Positions 16,772 to 26,683 of a stretch of DNA of 64,000 nucleotides are shown piece after piece. Location: NCBI RefSeq assembly GCF_003217155.1, contig NZ_QJSU01000001.1, forward strand, positions 186,001 through 250,000, read 5' to 3'. The first letter of the stretch is position 1. Every line of letters starts with the position of its first letter. The notes beneath the pieces were generated by a model, which was given only the letters and a program-made list of their open reading frames with translations, was not told the DNA's origin and made no database searches. The position numbers were made by a program, and so were the translations under genes. Origin of the DNA: Psychrobacter fozii (GTDB lineage: Bacteria; Pseudomonadota; Gammaproteobacteria; Pseudomonadales; Moraxellaceae).

Positions 16772-19700
16772 ATGAAACGCATTTTGATCAACGCTACTCA
16801 AAACGAAGAAATTCGTGTCGCCTTATGTAAAGGCAATCATCTGTACGATTTCGACTTAGAAAACCGTACCCGTGAACAAAAAAAATCTAACATCTATAAA
16901 GGTCATGTGACCCGTGTCGAGCCGTCGCTAGAAGCGGTGTTTGTCGAATATGGCTCACAGCGTCAAGGTTTTTTACCGATTCGTGAAATCTCTGCTGAAT
17001 ATCTAAGCGGTAACCCACGTGACGAAAATATCAAAAAATTGATCAAAGAAGGCGATGAATTAATCGTCCAAGTTGAAAAAGAAGAGCGTGGCAATAAAGG
17101 CGCTGCCCTATCGACCTATGTATCATTAGCAGGTCGCTATCTGGTATTGATGCCAAACAACCCTCGCGGCGGTGGTATCTCACGTCAAATCTCAGGCAAA
17201 CTTCGTGAAGACATGAAGCGCATGCTGAGCAATCTTGATTTGCCAAAAGGTATGAGTGTCATCATTCGTACTGCTGGTATTGGTAAAACTCAAGAAGACT
17301 TGCAACACGATTTGAACCACCTTCTCAATATCTGGCAGGCCATCCAAGAACAAAACCAAAAATATCCTTCGCCGCGCTTGGTTCACCAAGAAGCGGGCGT
17401 TGTCACACGTGCCGTTCGTGATTATCTACGTGATGACATCGCTGAAATTTGGATCGATAATGAAAACGCTTATATTGAAGCGGCAGGCTTTATCGATGCA
17501 GTGATGCCAAAACAAGCTGAAAAATTGCGTAAATATACTGATTATGAGCCGATGTTTTCGCGCTTTAATATCGAAAAACAAATCGAAACAGCCTATCAGC
17601 GTGAAGTTCGTTTGCCTTCAGGTGGCTCAATCGTTATTGACCAAACGGAAGCACTGGTCTCTATCGATATCAACTCAGCCAAATCGACCAAAGGTTCAGA
17701 TGTCGCTGAAACTGCCTACCATACTAACTTAGAAGCCGCTGATGAGATTGCTCGTCAGCTACGTTTGCGTGATATGGGTGGTTTGATTGTCATTGATTTC
17801 ATCGATATGAATGACAATAAGCATCAAAAAGAAGTGGAAAAACGTCTGATTGATGCCACTAAATATGACCGTGCACGCGTTCAATTCGGTGATATTTCTA
17901 AATTTGGTCTCATGGAAATGAGCCGTCAGCGTCTACGTCCTTCACTAGAAGAATCAACTGGCTATATCTGCCCACGTTGCCACGGTAACGGCATGATTCG
18001 TGACTTGCGCTCATTGTCACTATCTATCATGCGTCAGATTGAGCAAATCGCTCTAAAAGAACGTCAAGGTGAAGTACAAGCAGAAGTACCAACTGATATC
18101 GCAGCATTCTTGTTAAATGAAAAACGCGACAGCTTGGTATATCTTGAGCAAGACAGCGGCACTCGTATCACGATATTACCGCACGCACATTTGGAATCAC
18201 CAAACTTTAAGCTGCACTTCAATCGTGATGGTTTTGCTCCATCAAGCTATGAGCGTATTACGGATACCGCCCAAGAACATAGCGATTTGGGCTATGAAGT
18301 TGACTGGCAAACGGCTGAAAAAGAACGTCCAGAACAACAGCCTACTCGTCAGCCACGTCAAGCAGTAGATAATAAGGCTGCTAATAATAAGCCAAGCAAT
18401 ACCGTTGAGCATAGCAACGATCATCGCAACAATAAAAGTGCTGCTAACGTTTCATCTGCGCGTGCACCGCAAGCCAGTAAAAGCCAAAGTGTTGCAGCAC
18501 CTGTCGCTCCAGTAGCGGCTCAAGCACCAGCTCCTGCACATGTTGAGACGGCTGCACAGCCACAAGCCGTAGCATGGTTGTCAAATCTATTTGCTCAAGC
18601 ACCACAAGCATCGACAACCCCTAGCGTGAGCAGCCGTGATGCAGCAGAAGCTATTGAAGCACTCGTAAACACTGGCGCACAAAGCTTAGGCTCATTTGGA
18701 CAAACTGATAACAGTGCGTTGACTACTGCAGCTAACCCTGCGCAAGCAACTCAGCAGCACAGTAATCAGAAGAATGAGGCTCAGCAGTCAAATAACGACA
18801 CCAATCGTCAGCAAGATCGTCGTGCCTCTGACAGCGACACTGATGATAGTAATAATGAAGACAGAAGAAGACGTAAACCGCGTAAATCTAGATCTTCTAA
18901 GCCGCGTCAAAGAAAAGATCAAACAGATGAGACTAGCAATAATGTAAGTAGCGATGCTGATAGCAACACGTCAGAGAATGCTGCAAATAATGTCGCAAAT
19001 AATGCTGATGACAAACAGTCAAGCAATCAGGACAAACGTCAGCATGACAATAGACGTACGAATGATCGTAATCGCAACAATCGTCAAGACAGTAATAACC
19101 AAAATAGTAACCGCAACGCAAACGCGCGTAACACTGCTGATGACAAAGAAAGCGAAGCATCAGAGGAGCAAGTTCGCACTAAACGTAAATCGCACACCCA
19201 GCGCGGCTCACGTGGCAAGCTAGAGCGCGGTGAAACGCTAACAGCTGAAAATGTTAAACAACACAATCAGCAAGCGACGGCAAGCAATAACGGCGGTAGA
19301 AACCAAGCCAATACGCGCCGCAATCAGAACCCTAACGAAGTCGTGCTACAAGTCAACGAAGCACCTGCTGCACTTAAGCCATCAGAAGTTGTGCATCTGT
19401 CGTTAGATGACAGTAAGTCAACACAGGCAAAACCTCAACCTACTGAAAAGCAAAGTTCAACAAATGACGTTGCGAAAGATGAAGTAGCCAAAGCGCCTAA
19501 TGCTCAACCGCAGACTAACAGCAGAAGCGCTGATAAAAAAGAGGCTGATGTTAAGGTCACGGCTGAAAAAACGACGGACAATAATGCTGTAGAAGTTAGC
19601 GAAGCTAAGGTTGATAGCACTGCTAAAGACGATAGTCATAATGGCCAAAACAACGTCGTGAAAGCTGATGCTAACACTGATATCAAAAACCCTGTCGTAG

Positions 19701-21022
19701 ATGAGCAGTCAGTATCCAAAAGTGATAAAGACAGCGCATCTGACACTGTGAAGCCAGTAGTTGCTGAAGCAGATAGCACGCCAGTAGCAGAGAAACCTCA
19801 GGAAGCGAATACGCCTGATGAAGTTGCTATTGATGAAACTACTAAGAGCAGTAATGAGGGTGACAATGCTGAGAAAGCTGCGAGCGCTCAGACTACTAGC
19901 CCTAGCGTAGAGGCTAGTAATCGTGGTAGCAATGATAGTGACAGCGCCAAGAATAACTCCGCACTTGAGCTGACACATGAAGCATTGTTTGCGACACGCT
20001 ACGTGACTGCTGAAAAGTTTGGTCAGGCCAGTAACGATCCACGTGTTGTGCTTAGTCAACAGGCACAATCACCGGTGACGCCAGAGCCTCAAGTCAACGA
20101 GCAAGCAGTCGTAAGCGTGCCAGCTATTCGCGGTACAGTTGGTGAGTTTATTCGTGCAACTTTGCCAGAAGCACAGACTCGCTTAACTACAGATGGCGTG
20201 ATCAACTGCTTTATCGAGACAGTTGCTTTGCATATGGCGCAAGTACCGAGCTCTGATAACAGTACAACTGTAAGTGCTATCGATAGTAACGAGATTGCAA
20301 CTCAGAGCTTTAATTTTAGCAACTACGGCTATCAGCCATTAGCAGCGGACTATCTAGCACGCTTCGAAACGATGACCCAAGCGGTCAGTCAGTTTGCAGC
20401 CACGCAAGGTAAAACCGACGTTGAACCTCGTGCTATCGGCAAACGTGCTAGCAATGATCCACGTGGTCAGCACCCTGACTATCAGGAGCCAGCAGTGTTA
20501 AGTTTACCGACGGAACAAGCGGCTGATACTCATACCGAGCAAACAGTCTCTGAAAAAGCAGAGAACGAAGTAGATGCTCATAATGTAGAGGCCAATGCGC
20601 TAGCCAGTCAGGCTCAAACGGACGACGTCAGTGCTGATAGCGAACAGCTGCTAGAGGCAGATCAAGCCTTATCAGAATCTACCAGCCAGCCAGCTGAAGA
20701 AAACACGGCTGCTGAAAATGTAGATTCTGAAGAGACTAGTGTCACAAGTGATGAAGCAACGGCTGACACTGTTATCGAACCAGCACCTGAAGCTAAAGTA
20801 GAAGAGCCTACCAAAGAAGAAATTCAGGCGGCAAAGTCAAAAACCACGATAGCCAGTTATAAAAACATGATCGAAAATGTGGCTGAGCAACTATTACCTC
20901 AGACAGGTATGTTCAACTTAACCACACCTAAAGTCCCAAAGGCTCGCACTCGTAAGCCTAAGACGGATCATAAGAAGCCAACGCAAGCAGAACAGCTGGA
21001 TAGTGATAACTCAGACAGTTAA
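16772..21022 (+). CDS. rne: Ribonuclease E
   Basis: Essential endoribonuclease and degradosome scaffold at the inner membrane, cleaving single-stranded AU-rich RNA. The catalytic half (1-500) is canonical: S1 domain from about 35, catalytic Asp in SIDINSAKST and in IDFIDM, and the Zn-link Cys400 and Cys403 of CPRCHGNG. The C-terminal half is very long and low complexity (total 1416 residues against 1061 in E. coli). It has an Arg-rich RNA-binding stretch near 697-720 (RRRRKPRKSR), a second basic region near 800, then an acidic Ala/Glu/Asp tail. The short motif SNDPR occurs twice, with Asn at 1088 and 1228. Divergent from rluC. Start ATG has ATAGGAT upstream. Confidence 0.97.
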   Translation: MKRILINATQNEEIRVALCKGNHLYDFDLENRTREQKKSNIYKGHVTRVEPSLEAVFVEYGSQRQGFLPIREISAEYLSGNPRDENIKKLIKEGDELIVQVEKEERGNKGAALSTYVSLAGRYLVLMPNNPRGGGISRQISGKLREDMKRMLSNLDLPKGMSVIIRTAGIGKTQEDLQHDLNHLLNIWQAIQEQNQKYPSPRLVHQEAGVVTRAVRDYLRDDIAEIWIDNENAYIEAAGFIDAVMPKQAEKLRKYTDYEPMFSRFNIEKQIETAYQREVRLPSGGSIVIDQTEALVSIDINSAKSTKGSDVAETAYHTNLEAADEIARQLRLRDMGGLIVIDFIDMNDNKHQKEVEKRLIDATKYDRARVQFGDISKFGLMEMSRQRLRPSLEESTGYICPRCHGNGMIRDLRSLSLSIMRQIEQIALKERQGEVQAEVPTDIAAFLLNEKRDSLVYLEQDSGTRITILPHAHLESPNFKLHFNRDGFAPSSYERITDTAQEHSDLGYEVDWQTAEKERPEQQPTRQPRQAVDNKAANNKPSNTVEHSNDHRNNKSAANVSSARAPQASKSQSVAAPVAPVAAQAPAPAHVETAAQPQAVAWLSNLFAQAPQASTTPSVSSRDAAEAIEALVNTGAQSLGSFGQTDNSALTTAANPAQATQQHSNQKNEAQQSNNDTNRQQDRRASDSDTDDSNNEDRRRRKPRKSRSSKPRQRKDQTDETSNNVSSDADSNTSENAANNVANNADDKQSSNQDKRQHDNRRTNDRNRNNRQDSNNQNSNRNANARNTADDKESEASEEQVRTKRKSHTQRGSRGKLERGETLTAENVKQHNQQATASNNGGRNQANTRRNQNPNEVVLQVNEAPAALKPSEVVHLSLDDSKSTQAKPQPTEKQSSTNDVAKDEVAKAPNAQPQTNSRSADKKEADVKVTAEKTTDNNAVEVSEAKVDSTAKDDSHNGQNNVVKADANTDIKNPVVDEQSVSKSDKDSASDTVKPVVAEADSTPVAEKPQEANTPDEVAIDETTKSSNEGDNAEKAASAQTTSPSVEASNRGSNDSDSAKNNSALELTHEALFATRYVTAEKFGQASNDPRVVLSQQAQSPVTPEPQVNEQAVVSVPAIRGTVGEFIRATLPEAQTRLTTDGVINCFIETVALHMAQVPSSDNSTTVSAIDSNEIATQSFNFSNYGYQPLAADYLARFETMTQAVSQFAATQGKTDVEPRAIGKRASNDPRGQHPDYQEPAVLSLPTEQAADTHTEQTVSEKAENEVDAHNVEANALASQAQTDDVSADSEQLLEADQALSESTSQPAEENTAAENVDSEETSVTSDEATADTVIEPAPEAKVEEPTKEEIQAAKSKTTIASYKNMIENVAEQLLPQTGMFNLTTPKVPKARTRKPKTDHKKPTQAEQLDSDNSDS

Positions 21023-21045
21023 TAGTCATTAGTTACTCTAGACGT

Positions 21046-21079
21046 AAAAAGCCCCGCATATAATATGCGGGGCTTTTTA
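21046..21079 (+). terminator. Terminator after rne
   Basis: Perfect 10-bp stem GCCCCGCATA/TATGCGGGGC with a 3-base loop, preceded by A5 and followed by T5. It could also serve the convergent yedI-like gene. Confidence 0.92.
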
Positions 21080-21106
21080 TTACCTGTTAGTTAGAATCTA
21101 TAAACT

Positions 21107-22042
21107 TTAATGGGCAGTAGACTCTTTACCACCGCGGACATTATTGATGGCAGTGATGATAAACAAAACAATGGCACCAACCACGAATCCAAGAATGCCA
21201 TGCAACAACATAGTGACCAAACCTTCTAGTACCCCTATCTGATGCACAATACCTTCTAAAAAGTGCTCTAAAGGTGCAATACCATGGGCGATAATACCAC
21301 CACCCACTAAGAACATAGCTATCGTGCCGGCAATCGATAGAAACTTCATCAGCTTTGGTGCAGCAGACAACATAAACTGACCAAGCTTGCGAGTACCATC
21401 GCTAGCATCTGGCTTCTCAATTAGATGTAGCCCCGCATCATCAATTTTTACAATACCAGCAACCAGACCATAAATACCAATGGTCACAACAATAGCAACG
21501 ATAGAAAGCACAATCCCTTTCTCTAAGATACCTGCTCCTGCTGCAGTTATTGCACCTAAAGAGATAACTAAGATTTCGGCTGACAAAATAAAGTCAGTAC
21601 GAATAGCCCCTTTGATTTTCTCTTTTTCAAACGCGACCATATCGACATTATCATCCGCATTTGCCGCACGTCGTGCTTCATGAACTTCATCATGCGGTAA
21701 TAGCTTTGGCCAAAATTTATGAATGACCTTTTCAGCCCCTTCATAACTCAAGTATAGACCACCCACCATAAGCAAAGGGGTGATTAACCAAGGAATGAAG
21801 TAGCTGATGAGTAGTGCAGCTGGTACTAAGATAAGCTTATTGACGAACGAGCCTTTGGCCACTGCCCAGATGACAGGCAATTCACGACTTGGTCTAACGC
21901 CAGTTACTTGCTCAGCGTTGAGTGCTAAATCATCCCCAACCAAACCGGCTGTTTTTTTAGCAGCTACCTTGGTCATGACAGCTACGTCATCCATCAATAG
22001 GCTCATGTCATCAAGTAAGAGTAATAAACTGGCGCCTGCCAT
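21107..22042 (-). CDS. yedI: DUF808 inner-membrane protein (YedI family)
   Basis: A 311-residue polytopic membrane protein matching the DUF808/YedI family over its whole length. It begins MAGASLLLLLDDMSLLMDDVA, has KKTAGLVGDDLALNAEQV near the N-terminus, a conserved central ELPVIWAVAKGS, and four or more hydrophobic segments. Function is unknown in E. coli and here. It is convergent with rne and stands alone. Good SD (AAGGAACAC) upstream of the ATG. Confidence 0.88.
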   Translation of the reverse strand: MAGASLLLLLDDMSLLMDDVAVMTKVAAKKTAGLVGDDLALNAEQVTGVRPSRELPVIWAVAKGSFVNKLILVPAALLISYFIPWLITPLLMVGGLYLSYEGAEKVIHKFWPKLLPHDEVHEARRAANADDNVDMVAFEKEKIKGAIRTDFILSAEILVISLGAITAAGAGILEKGIVLSIVAIVVTIGIYGLVAGIVKIDDAGLHLIEKPDASDGTRKLGQFMLSAAPKLMKFLSIAGTIAMFLVGGGIIAHGIAPLEHFLEGIVHQIGVLEGLVTMLLHGILGFVVGAIVLFIITAINNVRGGKESTAH

Positions 22043-22220
22043 GTGTGTTCCTTATTATGAATTTTCTGAAGTAAACAACTATAAGCATATTATTATATAG
22101 AGTCTGATAAAAACAATGTTAAATACTGCTACGGTTAATCTTATATAAGCCAGATACGGTATCAGGGTCGCTCAACCTACTATTTATGATGCTTTTGCTC
22201 ACCTTCCTTGTATCTGAACT

Positions 22221-22392
22221 AGGGCGTGTCATCAATTAGATTGTGAGGCTTAAAATGAGAAAAATTATAGATAAACAAGGAAGAAATTGCCGTTAATATG
22301 AACATATTGGCAAAATTACTGACGATGTTTAGCAAGATTTAGCCATTTTAAGGCCACTAAATATATTTATGTGCTAATTGATGACACGCCCT
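22221..22392 (+). mobile_element. MITE-like element, copy 1 (172 bp)
   Basis: Non-coding 172-bp element with perfect 19-bp terminal inverted repeats: AGGGCGTGTCATCAATTAG at the left and its exact complement at the right. The flanks read CT|AGGG...CCCT|AA, so TA is present on both sides. Copy 2 at 29402-29573 has the same length, in the opposite orientation, with clear internal similarity (GGCTAAATCTTGC, AAACA.CGTCA). No transposase is encoded. Length, TIRs and multicopy nature fit a miniature inverted-repeat transposable element moved in trans. Confidence 0.85.
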
Positions 22393-22507
22393 AACTTAAA
22401 CCACCTATATTAATAGCCTAGCGATACAAGCATAGATATTAAATAGTACAAATGTATCTTAGTTTTTGAGTCTACCTTTATCAGTAGCACTATAATCATA
22501 GTCTATA

Positions 22508-22614
22508 TATAGTCAAGTCCATATAAATCCGCTACATCGTCATCCTCGCTAAGCATACTAATGTATAACTTGCACTCGGTTTCCTTGTATCGAAATTATA
22601 TTGAACCGACTATA
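22508..22614 (-). repeat. Copy B of the ~108-bp TATAGTC-ended intergenic repeat
   Basis: 107 bp beginning TATAGTC and ending GACTATA (perfect 7-bp inverted ends), with a core nearly identical to copy A at 5298-5406. Copy C at 32577-32684 aligns in the reverse orientation at about the same length. Non-coding. Strand label is arbitrary and relative to copy C. Confidence 0.8.
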
Positions 22615-22818
22615 GACCAATAGCCTGTGGCTGTTATTTACCATAAATATGTTAATATAGACGACATTACCACTTACCTTACATGACCGATACTTTCCTA
22701 AATCTCCTTAATATTCAAAATCTTAAGGGGTTTTTCATGCACTATCATATATGTAATTTCATCACCTTCCTTCTCAAAAAAAATTTATGACTAGGCTCGA
22801 TGCCGACAGGACACCCAT

Positions 22819-23673
22819 ATGCCACTTCCCTTTGTAAAAAACACCTTGGCTCGTAAGCGCTTTCCTCAAAGTAACTTATCTCGTTTTATGATGAGTGCCT
22901 TGCTTGTTGTTGTGGCGGCAGGCTGCTCAAATAATGCAGCGGATGCAACCAGCAATACCAGTGTTGTCAACAATACAAAGACCAACGTCAGCACCACTAA
23001 AACGTCAACGGATAACGATGCTACCGTGGTAGATGCGTTGCAAGCAAACTTAAAAGCGTCTGGTATTGAAGAGAAAGTTATTTCAGCAGTACCAACTGAT
23101 ATGGACGGAATTTATTGGGTAACAGCAGAAGGATTACCTCCTTTCTTTGCTGACAAGGCTGGTAAGCACATTATTCAAGGGCAAATCATCGCGGTAGGTC
23201 AAGGTGCTCCTGTCGATATTAGTGCTGCCTTGGTTGCTACTACAGCGCAAGACGCATTAAAAGCAGTCGATAAAAAAGACATGGTTATCTATCCAGCAAA
23301 AGGCGCAACGAAGGCTATCATTTATGCCTTTACCGATGCAGACTGTGGTTATTGCCGTAAACTGCATTCAGAAATAGATGATATCAATGCGCGCGGTGTC
23401 GAAGTGCGTTATTTAGCATGGCCACGCAGCCAAGAGTCGGTGCCAAAGATGGAAGCGATTTGGTGTAGTGAAGATCGTCACGCCGCAATGAATCAAGCAA
23501 AAGTAGGTGCCAATATTCAAGCGCCTAGCTGTGTCAATCCTGTGCAAGAGCATATGGCGCTTGGTACCAAACTTGGCGTGCGTGGTACTCCAGCTATCTT
23601 TACTGAAGCAGGACAACAAATTGGCGGCTATTTACCTGCAGCACAATTGGCAGAAGCTGCTGGCGCTAACTAA
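22819..23673 (+). CDS. dsbC: DsbC-family disulfide isomerase, predicted lipoprotein
   Basis: Periplasmic thiol:disulfide interchange protein that reshuffles wrong disulfides and is kept reduced by DsbD. 284 residues. The N-terminal signal ends in VVAAGC, so Cys36 is a predicted lipid anchor, which is unusual because E. coli DsbC is soluble. A Ser/Thr/Asn linker (37-72) follows, then the DsbC dimerisation domain (about 75-145), then the thioredoxin fold with active site C176GYC179 and a cis-Pro in RGTPAIF. A second Cys pair (SCV and WCSE) matches DsbC. SD AGGAC precedes the ATG. Upstream of hom. The matching reductase dsbD is at the right end of the window. Confidence 0.88.
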   Translation: MPLPFVKNTLARKRFPQSNLSRFMMSALLVVVAAGCSNNAADATSNTSVVNNTKTNVSTTKTSTDNDATVVDALQANLKASGIEEKVISAVPTDMDGIYWVTAEGLPPFFADKAGKHIIQGQIIAVGQGAPVDISAALVATTAQDALKAVDKKDMVIYPAKGATKAIIYAFTDADCGYCRKLHSEIDDINARGVEVRYLAWPRSQESVPKMEAIWCSEDRHAAMNQAKVGANIQAPSCVNPVQEHMALGTKLGVRGTPAIFTEAGQQIGGYLPAAQLAEAAGAN

Positions 23674-24035
23674 AATTTATCAGATGATTTAATTATTTGT
23701 GACACTTATCGTTGGTTCGAGATAATTCAGATATAGGCAAGGCGAGTGAAAGTACTGCACATAGTAGACGGAACAAACCTAACCACATGTCTGACTTATC
23801 TAGAATAGACGGTATAACGATTGCGACATTGTATAGACGTCACAACTGCTTGTCGGTATGATACGATAAAGCGCTATGAAAAATCTGCAGCATACTTTTA
23901 TTTGAGCATTTTTTATTCAACTATAATGGCGCCGCGATAATACGACTACTGTCAAAATACGCTGAATACTATTCGCAAATTTGACTCGTAATGGCTTTAT
24001 ACTTGGTTCATTATATTTAACCTCTTGAGGATACT
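23674..24035. other. Intergenic region dsbC-hom
   Basis: About 360 bases without a gene or a convincing terminator. The stretch near 23709-23800 (GGCAAGGCGAGTGAAAGTAC) faintly resembles the ~108-bp repeat family but is too diverged to call. Confidence 0.4.
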
Positions 24036-25394
24036 GTGAGCAATTCCATCAAACTAGCGATACTTGGTCTGGGCACCGTCGGAACGGGCGTGATCAATCT
24101 AATTAATGATAACTTAGATGAGCTAAAACGCCGTAGCGGACGCAATATTATTATTACCGAAGTCGGTACGCGCCGTCAGCGTGATGATATTGATCCCGAT
24201 ATTATTCAAAACAGTGACTTGATGGCAATTGCTGCGAGCGAAAATGTCGATATCGTGATCGAAGTGATCGGTGGTACGACCTTAGCTAAAGACGTCATCA
24301 TGCACGCTATTAAAAATGGCAAGCATGTGGTCACTGCTAATAAAGCGCTGTTGGCTGAGCATGGCAATGAGATTTTTGCTTTTGCTGAAGCCAATAACGT
24401 CCACGTTGCTTATGAAGCAGCCGTGGCAGGCGGTATTCCAATCATCAAAGTGATGCGTGAAGCACTCGCTGCCAATAAAATCGATTGGCTTGCAGGTATC
24501 ATCAACGGTACTGGCAACTTTATCATGACTGAAATGCGTGACAAAGGTCGCCCGTTTGCAGACGTACTGAACGAAGCGCAAGAGCTGGGTTATGCTGAAG
24601 CAGATCCAACTTTTGATGTTGAAGGGATTGATGCGGCGCACAAATTGGCCCTACTCGCCTCTATCGCTTTTGGTATTCCATTACAGTTTGATAAAGTCTA
24701 CTGTGAGGGTATCACTGGCATTACTTTACAAGATGTGAACTATGCGGAAGAGCTTGGCTACCGTATCAAGCATTTAGGATTTGCCGTACGCCGTGATGGT
24801 CAAGGCGACAATAATGCCGCTGGTATTGAGCTACGTGTACATCCAACGCTTATCCCGCAAGATGCGTTACTCGCCAATGTTAATGGCGTAAAAAATGCCG
24901 TATTGGTCAACTCTCACCCACTTGGGCAGACGCTCTATTGTGGTGATGGTGCTGGTGCTGGCGCGACGGCTTCTGCTGTCATGGCCGATGTCATGGATTT
25001 GGTTCGCGTATTGGGTAGTACAGACAATGACGACCAAGGTAGCAATAATCAAAACAACCATGGCCATCATGTACCACATTTGGCCTTTATCCCTGAGCAA
25101 CTATCAGATACACCGATATTACGTGCCGAGCAGATGATCACTGGTTATTATTTGCGTGTGCATGCTAATGACAATCCAGGTGTACTCGCGGATATTACCC
25201 GTATCCTAAGCGATGCTGGTATCAATATTGATGCGATTTTGCAAAAGCCTGCGCATAAAGTGGGTCAAGTACCCGTGATTATCTTGACGCTACCTGTGGT
25301 CGAGAGCCAGATGAATCTAGCCATTGAAAAAATTGAAAAGCTAGAGACTATTACTGATAAAGTAGTACGCATTCGCTTAGATGAGCTAGCGTAA
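24036..25394 (+). CDS. hom: Homoserine dehydrogenase
   Basis: NAD(P)H-dependent reduction of aspartate semialdehyde to homoserine, the branch point to threonine and methionine. 452 residues. Rossmann domain with LAILGLGTVGTGV at the N-terminus, the signature GTGNFIMTEMRDKG and EAQELGYAEADPTFDVEGIDAAHKLA, the substrate-binding region, and a C-terminal ACT domain (about 365-445, from YYLRVHANDNPGVLADITRIL) for allosteric control. The start is a GTG at 24036 with TTGAGG 6-7 bases upstream; no better ATG is in frame. An Asn/Gly/His-rich insert near 330-345 (DDQGSNNQNNHGHH) looks like a strain-specific loop. thrC does not follow here; a thiolase does. Confidence 0.96.
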   Translation: MSNSIKLAILGLGTVGTGVINLINDNLDELKRRSGRNIIITEVGTRRQRDDIDPDIIQNSDLMAIAASENVDIVIEVIGGTTLAKDVIMHAIKNGKHVVTANKALLAEHGNEIFAFAEANNVHVAYEAAVAGGIPIIKVMREALAANKIDWLAGIINGTGNFIMTEMRDKGRPFADVLNEAQELGYAEADPTFDVEGIDAAHKLALLASIAFGIPLQFDKVYCEGITGITLQDVNYAEELGYRIKHLGFAVRRDGQGDNNAAGIELRVHPTLIPQDALLANVNGVKNAVLVNSHPLGQTLYCGDGAGAGATASAVMADVMDLVRVLGSTDNDDQGSNNQNNHGHHVPHLAFIPEQLSDTPILRAEQMITGYYLRVHANDNPGVLADITRILSDAGINIDAILQKPAHKVGQVPVIILTLPVVESQMNLAIEKIEKLETITDKVVRIRLDELA

Positions 25395-25501
25395 GCAAGT
25401 CCAAAACCTGCTAGATTATCAGCGTTTGATCATTAGTAAATGTTTGATTTTACTCAATGTAAGATACTCTCATTTAAAATACGCAAAAAGGAATAATAAA
25501 A

Positions 25502-26683
25502 ATGTCAAATGATGCAATTGTAATTTTAAACGGCGCACGTACACCAATGGGCGGCTTCCAAGGCGCGTTGCAAGACATGAGCGCAACTGATCTTGGCGCT
25601 GCCGCTATCAAAGCTGCGGTTGAGCGCTCAGGTGTGAGTGTTGATAGTATTGATGAAGTTATCATGGGCTGTATCTTAACAGCAGGTTTGGGACAAGGTC
25701 CTGCACGTCAAGCCATGCGTAAAGCTGGTCTGTCTGATGCTACTGGTGCTGTCACTATCAACAAGCTATGCGGCTCAGGTCTAAAAGCAGTGATGCAAGC
25801 ACATGACGGTATAAAAGCAGGCAGCTTCAATGTTGCCGTTGCTGGTGGCATGGAGTCTATGACCAATGCCCCTTACCTTATGCCAGGATCACGTGGCGGC
25901 TATCGTATGGGACACAAAGAAGTCAAAGATCATATGTTCTTAGATGGTCTAGAAGATGCTGAGACTGGTAAGCTCATGGGCAACTTTGCTCAAGAAATGG
26001 CAAATGAAAAAGGCTATACACGCGAGCAAATGGATGCGTTTGCTATTGAATCGCTGAATCGTGCGCTAACCGCTATCAAAGATGGTCACTTCGTAGACGA
26101 GATCGAAGCCGTTACCTTTAAAACCCGTAAAGGCGAGCAAACCGTTGATACTGATGAGCAACCAGCACTTGCCAATGCTGATCGTATCCCGACTTTACGT
26201 CCTGCCTTTGCAAAAGACGGTACTATTACTGCCGCAAACGCCAGCTCAATATCTGATGGTGCTGCTGCCGTTGTCGTCATGAAAGAGTCTCAAGCGAAAG
26301 CTGAAGGCTTAGATTACCAAGCGCGTATCATCGCGACCGCTTCTAACTCTCGCCATCCAAGCGAATTCACCATTGCACCAATCGGTGCGATTGAAAAAGT
26401 ATTGGCCAGTGCTGGTTGGTCAGTCGCGGATGTCGATCTATGGGAAATCAACGAAGCGTTTGCCATGGTAACGATGGCTACTATGGACGAGCTAAAAATT
26501 GAACACGCTAAGGTCAATGTCGAAGGTGGCGCTTGTGCACTCGGTCATCCAGTAGGCTGTTCTGGCGCTCGTATCTTAGTCACGCTTATTAACTCTCTAA
26601 AGCGTACAGGCGGCAAAAAAGGCGTTGCCACTCTATGTATCGGTGGCGGTGAAGCCGTTGCTGTTGCAATAGAACTTGCCTAG
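25502..26683 (+). CDS. Acetyl-CoA acetyltransferase (thiolase)
   Basis: Condenses two acetyl-CoA to acetoacetyl-CoA or runs in the degradative direction. It is cytosolic with 393 residues, the standard length of the AtoB/PhaA family. The nucleophilic Cys lies in INKLCGSGLKAV (about residue 88), with GGMESMTNAPYL, then the His of GHPVGCSGAR (about 350) and the second Cys of CIGGGEA (about 380). NEAFA is also present. No phaB or phaC is adjacent, so whether it feeds PHB synthesis or fatty or amino acid catabolism is open. Followed by a terminator and preceded by a 107-base gap after hom, so probably its own unit. Confidence 0.93.
   Translation: MSNDAIVILNGARTPMGGFQGALQDMSATDLGAAAIKAAVERSGVSVDSIDEVIMGCILTAGLGQGPARQAMRKAGLSDATGAVTINKLCGSGLKAVMQAHDGIKAGSFNVAVAGGMESMTNAPYLMPGSRGGYRMGHKEVKDHMFLDGLEDAETGKLMGNFAQEMANEKGYTREQMDAFAIESLNRALTAIKDGHFVDEIEAVTFKTRKGEQTVDTDEQPALANADRIPTLRPAFAKDGTITAANASSISDGAAAVVVMKESQAKAEGLDYQARIIATASNSRHPSEFTIAPIGAIEKVLASAGWSVADVDLWEINEAFAMVTMATMDELKIEHAKVNVEGGACALGHPVGCSGARILVTLINSLKRTGGKKGVATLCIGGGEAVAVAIELA

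Larger units (their letters stand above)
22043..22818. other. Repeat-rich intergenic region before dsbC
   Basis: About 780 bases with no gene. It holds a 172-bp MITE-like element (22221-22392) and, 115 bases further on, copy B of the ~108-bp repeat (22508-22614). The remainder (22615-22818) is AT-rich and presumably contains the dsbC promoter. Confidence 0.6.

Noticed and set aside
18933..20068. Several antisense frames within the rne tail
   Set aside because: Produced by low-complexity Asn/Asp/Ala codons on the coding strand; no starts or products of their own.
23709..23830. Possible fourth, degraded copy of the ~108-bp repeat (GGCAAGGCGAGTGAAAGTAC)
   Set aside because: Only scattered similarity and no TATAGTC ends; could be chance or another repeat family, so not annotated.
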